Positions 7,196 through 10,597 of a stretch of 10,597 nt of DNA are shown in pieces. Below the pieces are notes generated by a model. The model had not been told where the DNA came from. It searched no databases and saw only the letters and a program-made list of their open reading frames with translations. Source of the stretch: Sulfurimonas sp. (GTDB lineage: Bacteria; Campylobacterota; Campylobacteria; Campylobacterales; Sulfurimonadaceae); contig JAUSKV010000189.1 of the NCBI GenBank assembly GCA_030646745.1, positions 1-10,597 on the forward strand. The letters are read 5' to 3'. How positions within the stretch are numbered: the first letter of the stretch is position 1; every line of letters begins with the position of its first letter. Position numbers and translations under genes: made by a program.

Positions 7196-7199
7196 AAAT

Positions 7200-7205
7200 A
7201 GTATA
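7200..7205 (-). promoter_or_regulatory. Candidate -10 box of the signalling operon
   Basis: TATACT on the minus strand, 36 bases upstream of the kinase ATG, matches TATAAT at five of six positions. It places transcription start near 7193, inside Fur box 1. There is no clear -35. Confidence 0.45.
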
Positions 7206-7230
7206 TAAACAAAACTTGTTTTTTCCTTAA

Positions 7231-7236
7231 TATGAT
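7231..7236 (+). promoter_or_regulatory. Candidate -10 box of the feo operon
   Basis: TATGAT lies 39 bases upstream of feoA, differs from TATAAT at one position, and overlaps Fur box 2. The start of transcription would be near 7243. No good -35 at standard spacing; TTGTTT at 7216-7221 is too close to pair with it. Confidence 0.45.
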
Positions 7237-7247
7237 AGTGATTATTA
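7233..7247. promoter_or_regulatory. Fur box 2, over the feoA promoter
   Basis: TGATAGTGATTATTA matches TGATAATnATTATCA at 12 of 14 defined positions (G for A at position 6, T for C at position 14). It overlaps the likely -10 and +1 of feoA. A Fur site is expected here, because feo operons are commonly Fur-repressed in iron-replete cells. It lies 52 bases centre-to-centre from box 1. Confidence 0.65.
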
Positions 7248-7275
7248 GAATTGCATAAAAAATAGGAGTTTAATC

Positions 7276-7503
7276 ATGCCATTATCAGAGATAGCCATAG
7301 GGCGAATAGTTGCTGTAATAGATATACAAGAAGAAAGAATACTTAAAAAGCGCCTCATGTCACTGGGTATTATTAAGCATAGTTATATAAAAGTTTTAGA
7401 AGAGAATATAGGTCGCAAAAATATCAAAATATCATTGGGTTCTACTGAAATAGCACTTAGAAATTCTGAAGCACAAAAAATTATTGTAGAAGAGGTGGCA
7501 TAA
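7276..7503 (+). CDS. feoA: Ferrous iron transport protein FeoA
   Basis: A small cytoplasmic SH3-like protein of 75 residues that supports the FeoB ferrous iron channel. The sequence follows the family pattern: an N-terminal PLSEIAIGRIVAVIDI, then RLMSLGIIKHSYIKVLEEN (about 26-44) with the conserved 'LGI..G' type turn altered to LGIIKHS, and a C-terminal GSTEIALRNSEAQKIIVEE strand-turn-helix. Length is normal. The ATG at 7276 has AGGAG about eight bases upstream (TAGGAGTTTAATC). feoB follows one base after the stop, so the two are coupled. It is the first gene of the plus-strand iron operon and sits directly downstream of Fur box 2. Confidence 0.94.
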   Translation: MPLSEIAIGRIVAVIDIQEERILKKRLMSLGIIKHSYIKVLEENIGRKNIKISLGSTEIALRNSEAQKIIVEEVA

Positions 7504-7504
7504 G

Positions 7505-9619
7505 ATGAATGACTCTTTTAAAACTCCTACCATTACAGTTTTACTAGTAGGTCAGCCTAATGTAGGAAAAACACATCTTCTTAATACAATCGGTGGTGTG
7601 CATCTTAAAGTTGGTAATTTCTCAGGGGTAACTGTAGAAAAAGCAGAAGCTATCATCAAAACAGAGAGTGCAAATATAAAATTTATAGATCTTCCTGGAA
7701 CATATTCTTTGGATGAATTTTCAAAAGACGAACAAATTACGAAAAATTATCTGATAAATGAAGAGTATGATCTTATTTTGAATGTGGTAGATTCTACAAA
7801 TTTAGAAAGAAACCTGTTTTTGACTTATGAGCTTTTAGAATTAGATAAAAAAATGGTTATTGCTATGAATATGTCAGATGAAGCAAAAAATGAAAAAATT
7901 AACATTGATGAGAAGAAGCTTTCAATACTTTTGGGTGTTGATTGTATCAAAGTCTCTGCTACACAGAGTACAAACATCAATCTTCTTGTTAATGCTATTT
8001 TAGAGTGTGCCAAAAAAACAAAACCTGTGTCAAAACTTATATATAACGATTTTATCGAAGAGGCAATTTCCGACCTTAGTAAGCTTTTAGAAGAGAAGCA
8101 TATGAGTTTTTCTCTTTCATCTCGAAGTATGGCTATCGGATTACTTAAGCATGACAATACAATCTATAAAAGTGTTCATGAAAATCTATTTTTTGTAGAG
8201 ATGATTCCATCGCTCAATGAGATTGGTGATAAATTATATCTCCAAAGCAGAACAAATGATGCCGAAGAAATATTTTTTGAGGAGAGACAGAGTTTTGTAC
8301 ATGGTGTATGCGTAGATGTACTTAAAATCAAAAATGCAACCACATTAAAAATAACTGATAAAATAGATGCCATACTTCTCAATAAAAATATAGGGATTCC
8401 TATATTTTTATTTATGATGTGGGCGCTTTTTCAGATGACTTTTACACTAGGTTCTGTGCCCATGGATTGGATAGAAAGCAGTTTTACTCTTCTTGGCAAT
8501 ACACTCTCTTCTCATATAGAAAATGAGATATTAAACTCTTTGATTATAGATGGAGTTATAGCAGGAGTAGGTGCAGTTATGATGTTTTTACCAAATATTA
8601 TGATTCTGTTTTTAGGTATAGCTCTTCTTGAAACTACTGGTTATATGGCGAGGGTCTCTTTTTTATTGGACGGTTTTTTACATGGATTTGGGCTTCATGG
8701 AAAAAGTTTTATTCCTCTCATCAGTGGTTTTGGATGTTCCGTTCCCGCTTATATGGCGGCGAGAACGCTTAAAAGTGAAAAAGAGAGACTCCTAACTATG
8801 TTTATCATAGGATTTATGAGTTGTGGAGCAAAACTTCCTGTGTATGTCTTGTTTGCAGGAGCATTTTTTGCACCTGAGAATGCAGGAAATGTTCTCTTTT
8901 CCATTTATATCGGTGGTGCACTTTTAGGTCTTGGAGCCGCAAAAGTGTTAAGTTTAACGATTTTTAAAGGTGCGGATGAACCTTATGTTATGGAGATGCC
9001 AAAGTATCGCCTCCCAAGTTTAAAACTCATTTGGTTTATGGTCTATTCAAAAGCATTAATGTATCTCAAAAAAGCAGGGACATATATCTTAGTGGCATCT
9101 ATGATTATATGGTTTGTAAGTACATATCCTCATAATGCGTCTCTTCATGAAGAGTATGCTCCAAAAATAGAACAAGCAACAGAAAAAGATAAAGTATCTT
9201 TAGAAAATGAACTAGCATTAAAACAGATGGAATCAACCTATCTTGGAGTGATTGGTAAAACTATAGAACCAATATTTTCACCCCTAGGATTTGATTGGAA
9301 AATGAGCGTTGCAACACTTAGCGGTCTTGCTGCAAAAGAGGTAATTGTATCTACAATGGGTGTGCTTTACTCTTTGGGTTCAGAAGTGGGCGAAGATGAT
9401 GACCAGCTTAAAGAGGTTATTTCTAAACATATTCCTTTTGAATCAGCGGTAGCATTTATAGTATTTGTCATGATATACCTGCCTTGTCTTGCTGCAACAG
9501 CAGTATTTTCGAGAGAGGCAGGTAATAAAAAATATACAATTTATTTGGTGATGTTTACATTTATAGCAGCTTGGATACTCTCTTTTGTTGCATACCACAT
9601 TGCCTCTTTCGTTGGATAA
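7505..9619 (+). CDS. feoB: Ferrous iron transporter FeoB
   Basis: A 704-residue inner-membrane Fe(II) transporter with an N-terminal G domain. G1 is GQPNVGKT (16-23), the switch region NFSGVTVEK (38-46), G3 DLPGTYSL (62-69), G4 NMSD (122-125) and G5 SAT (151-153). The membrane core begins near residue 296. It has two gate halves with the conserved SGFGCSVPAYMAARTL (407-422, C411), MSCGAKLPVYVLF (438-450, C440), GLAAKEVIVSTMGVLYSLG (607-625) and IYLPCLAATAV (657-667, C661). Only a short tail follows the last helix, without a Cys-rich extension, which is normal for many FeoB proteins. The P-loop is slightly unusual in having H after GKT (GKTHLLN) where FeoB normally has T. The start at 7505 is one base after feoA. 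It pairs with FeoA and, in this operon, with three iron-related genes downstream. Confidence 0.97.
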   Translation: MNDSFKTPTITVLLVGQPNVGKTHLLNTIGGVHLKVGNFSGVTVEKAEAIIKTESANIKFIDLPGTYSLDEFSKDEQITKNYLINEEYDLILNVVDSTNLERNLFLTYELLELDKKMVIAMNMSDEAKNEKINIDEKKLSILLGVDCIKVSATQSTNINLLVNAILECAKKTKPVSKLIYNDFIEEAISDLSKLLEEKHMSFSLSSRSMAIGLLKHDNTIYKSVHENLFFVEMIPSLNEIGDKLYLQSRTNDAEEIFFEERQSFVHGVCVDVLKIKNATTLKITDKIDAILLNKNIGIPIFLFMMWALFQMTFTLGSVPMDWIESSFTLLGNTLSSHIENEILNSLIIDGVIAGVGAVMMFLPNIMILFLGIALLETTGYMARVSFLLDGFLHGFGLHGKSFIPLISGFGCSVPAYMAARTLKSEKERLLTMFIIGFMSCGAKLPVYVLFAGAFFAPENAGNVLFSIYIGGALLGLGAAKVLSLTIFKGADEPYVMEMPKYRLPSLKLIWFMVYSKALMYLKKAGTYILVASMIIWFVSTYPHNASLHEEYAPKIEQATEKDKVSLENELALKQMESTYLGVIGKTIEPIFSPLGFDWKMSVATLSGLAAKEVIVSTMGVLYSLGSEVGEDDDQLKEVISKHIPFESAVAFIVFVMIYLPCLAATAVFSREAGNKKYTIYLVMFTFIAAWILSFVAYHIASFVG

Positions 9620-9624
9620 AGGAG
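9618..9624 (+). promoter_or_regulatory. Shine-Dalgarno that fixes the DUF1232 gene start
   Basis: AAAGGAG begins on the feoB stop codon and lies five bases before the ATG at 9630. It favours this start over an in-frame ATG at 9585 inside feoB, which has no SD. Confidence 0.85.
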
Positions 9625-9629
9625 TTTAC

Positions 9630-9962
9630 ATGTCGGCTATACCACAAAGATCATCCGATATCAAAGCGTACGCAAAGAAGTTTGATAATAAAAAAGCAAC
9701 ATCGTATCAAAAGAGAGTGAGTAACTCAGCTCTTGGAGATAAGTTAAGAATGATGTTAAAAATGATAAATGACAAAGATTTTACAATAGACCCAAAAACA
9801 AAATTGATATATGTAGGGGCTATAGGTTATCTCATAATGCCATTTGATGTTGTGGCAGATTATATTCCCGTGGTTGGTTTGTTAGATGATGCTGCGGTGA
9901 TGAAAATAGTATGGGATAACTCTTTGAATGAAATAAAAAGATACTTGGGGTTTGCAAGATGA
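9630..9962 (+). CDS. DUF1232 / YkvA-family membrane-associated protein
   Basis: A 110-residue protein with a basic N-terminus (SSDIKAYAKKFDNKKATSY, about 8-26), then the DUF1232 core at about 57-98. That core reads LIYVGAIGYLIMPFDVVADY, then IPVVGLLDDAAVMKIVW, with the family's D..PD.IP..G..DD pattern (D73, D77, P80, G83, D86, D87). The hydrophobic stretch 59-72 suggests a membrane hairpin or peripheral association. The family has no settled biochemical role; genes of this type often travel with transport or stress genes. Here it is the third gene of the feo operon, and its TGA overlaps the next ATG (ATGA), so production is coupled to the HMA-like gene. A helper role in ferrous iron handling is inference from context. 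Confidence 0.88.
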   Translation: MSAIPQRSSDIKAYAKKFDNKKATSYQKRVSNSALGDKLRMMLKMINDKDFTIDPKTKLIYVGAIGYLIMPFDVVADYIPVVGLLDDAAVMKIVWDNSLNEIKRYLGFAR

Positions 9963-10276
9963 TTTTAAGTGCACAGCAGATAAAAATATTAGCCAAACAT
10001 CTCTCTTTGGCACATCATATCAAGGGGCGTGTTCGTTTTAAGGTAGATCCTAAAATTCAACACTACTCGGATCAGTTTGATTTAGAGGTTTTTTGCTCTT
10101 TAGATAAAAAAGTAGAGGGTATAAAATCCGTCAATCTTAACAAAATAGCAAGAAGTATCACTATAGAGTATAACCCAGCCATCCTATCTCAGGAGTTTTG
10201 GTTTAGGCTTCTGGATGAAAATAGATGTGATGAGCTATCAATGGAGTTAGCAAATCTTACAAAGGAGGAGGAATGA
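9959..10276 (+). CDS. HMA-like small protein without a CxxC metal site
   Basis: A 105-residue protein whose pattern fits the heavy-metal-associated fold (HMA_2 type). A GRVRFKV strand lies at 23-29, a helical middle at 36-50, VEGIKSVNLNKIARSITIEYNP at 52-73, then a helix at 76-86. The 'GRVRFKV ... VEGIKSVNLN...SITIEY' order is the normal one for this family. There is no CxxC between the first strand and helix, so classical Cu/Zn binding is unlikely; C46 and C90 are single. It could form an adaptor, or bind iron by other residues (H14, H19, H20 and H35 are present near the start). The ATG overlaps the upstream stop, and the next gene's ATG overlaps its own stop (ATGA), with AGGAGGAG lying at the 3' end. 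Likely a partner of FeoB or of the ferritin-like protein. Confidence 0.8.
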   Translation: MILSAQQIKILAKHLSLAHHIKGRVRFKVDPKIQHYSDQFDLEVFCSLDKKVEGIKSVNLNKIARSITIEYNPAILSQEFWFRLLDENRCDELSMELANLTKEEE

Positions 10277-10597
10277 TACAAACAAATAGAGATGAAGCGT
10301 TGCTTTTATCTCAAAAGGTGGACTTAAATGTTCCAATAGATTCAATGCATCAAGCGTTGCGAATCGCACTGTATGATGAATATCATGCAAGGGCGGTCTA
10401 TATGAAGGTAATGGAGCGTTTTGGTTCTATTCAGCCATTTGCAAATATTGTAGATGCTGAGAATAGACATATAGAGGAGTTACTCTATTTATTTAATAAA
10501 TATAATCTTGAACCGCCAATCGATGATTGGAGTTCAAAGGTTCAAGCAGAGGCGACTTTGGTTGAGAATTGCGAAATGGGTGTTGCTGCTGAGATAG
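10273..10597 (+). CDS. Ferritin-like (DUF2202-type) protein, N-terminal part (runs off the window)
   Basis: The first 108 residues of an open frame that continues past the window. The ATG at 10273 overlaps the previous stop in ATGA, and a strong GGAGGAGG sequence lies immediately upstream. Helix 1 holds ALRIALYDEYHARAVYMKVM (about 28-46) with E36; helix 2 holds FANIVDAENRHIEELLYLF (about 57-74), with E63 and H66 making the ExxH iron-ligand motif of four-helix ferritin-like proteins. A third helix (about 88-108, E98 and E101) is starting at the edge. The pattern YDEY.AR..Y...ME.FG....F.NI..AE.RH resembles DUF2202/ferritin-like proteins. These store or oxidise iron or act as oxidases. Being last visible in the feo operon, it probably receives or detoxifies the imported Fe(II), though this is inference. 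Confidence 0.85.
   Translation, partial: MIQTNRDEALLLSQKVDLNVPIDSMHQALRIALYDEYHARAVYMKVMERFGSIQPFANIVDAENRHIEELLYLFNKYNLEPPIDDWSSKVQAEATLVENCEMGVAAEI

Noticed and set aside
7180..7196. FNR/CRP-type site TTGAT...ATCAA
   Set aside because: The half-sites are right for FNR (TTGAT, ATCAA), but the spacer is seven bases where FNR needs four. The same bases fit the Fur 7-1-7 consensus with only one mismatch.
7164..7196. Earlier ATG start for the histidine kinase
   Set aside because: Its codons would run through a clear SD (AGGAGT) that serves the ATG at 7163, and they would cover Fur box 1 and the likely +1.
9585..9629. Earlier ATG start for the DUF1232 gene
   Set aside because: It lies within the feoB coding region without an SD; AAAGGAG at 9618-9624 points to the ATG at 9630.

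Overview
The window comes from an AT-rich, motile bacterium, most likely a Campylobacterota (Epsilonproteobacteria) member of the Sulfurimonas/Sulfuricurvum kind. I infer this from three things. The adjacent folB and plsY recall the arrangement in Helicobacter. The chemoreceptor is soluble and TlpD-like, with a CZB zinc-binding domain. The histidine kinase has an H-box of the 'AHQW.QPLN' type that is common in that phylum. Genes are packed tightly, with ATGA overlaps and Shine-Dalgarno (SD) sequences sitting on the preceding stop codons. I see no tRNA, rRNA, CRISPR array or insertion sequence.

Layout. (1) Positions 1-679, minus strand: plsY (acyl-phosphate glycerol-3-phosphate acyltransferase) and the first codons of folB. 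(2) Positions 796-3687, plus strand: nadA and nadC (de novo NAD synthesis through quinolinate), then flhB (flagellar export gate). A TGATATAAT extended -10 lies upstream, next to an 18-bp perfect palindrome. (3) Positions 3688-3883: a convergent intergenic stretch with a hairpin and no recognisable gene. (4) Positions 3884-7163, minus strand: a tight four-gene signalling operon. In transcription order it holds a soluble histidine kinase, a soluble methyl-accepting chemotaxis protein with a C-terminal CZB domain, a receiver-only response regulator and a 258-residue protein of unknown function. (5) Positions 7276-10597, plus strand: an iron operon of feoA, feoB, a DUF1232/YkvA-type membrane-associated protein, an HMA-like protein without a metal-binding CxxC, and the start of a ferritin-like protein that runs off the window.

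The most interesting point is the 112-bp divergent region between (4) and (5). It carries two good matches to the Fur 7-1-7 consensus. One overlaps the likely promoter of feoA and the other overlaps the likely promoter of the signalling operon. This suggests that ferrous iron uptake and handling, together with a cytoplasmic zinc/redox-type chemoreceptor and its own two-component pair, are controlled jointly by iron. That link is inference from the sites. The gene identities rest on clear motifs, except for the 258-residue protein.
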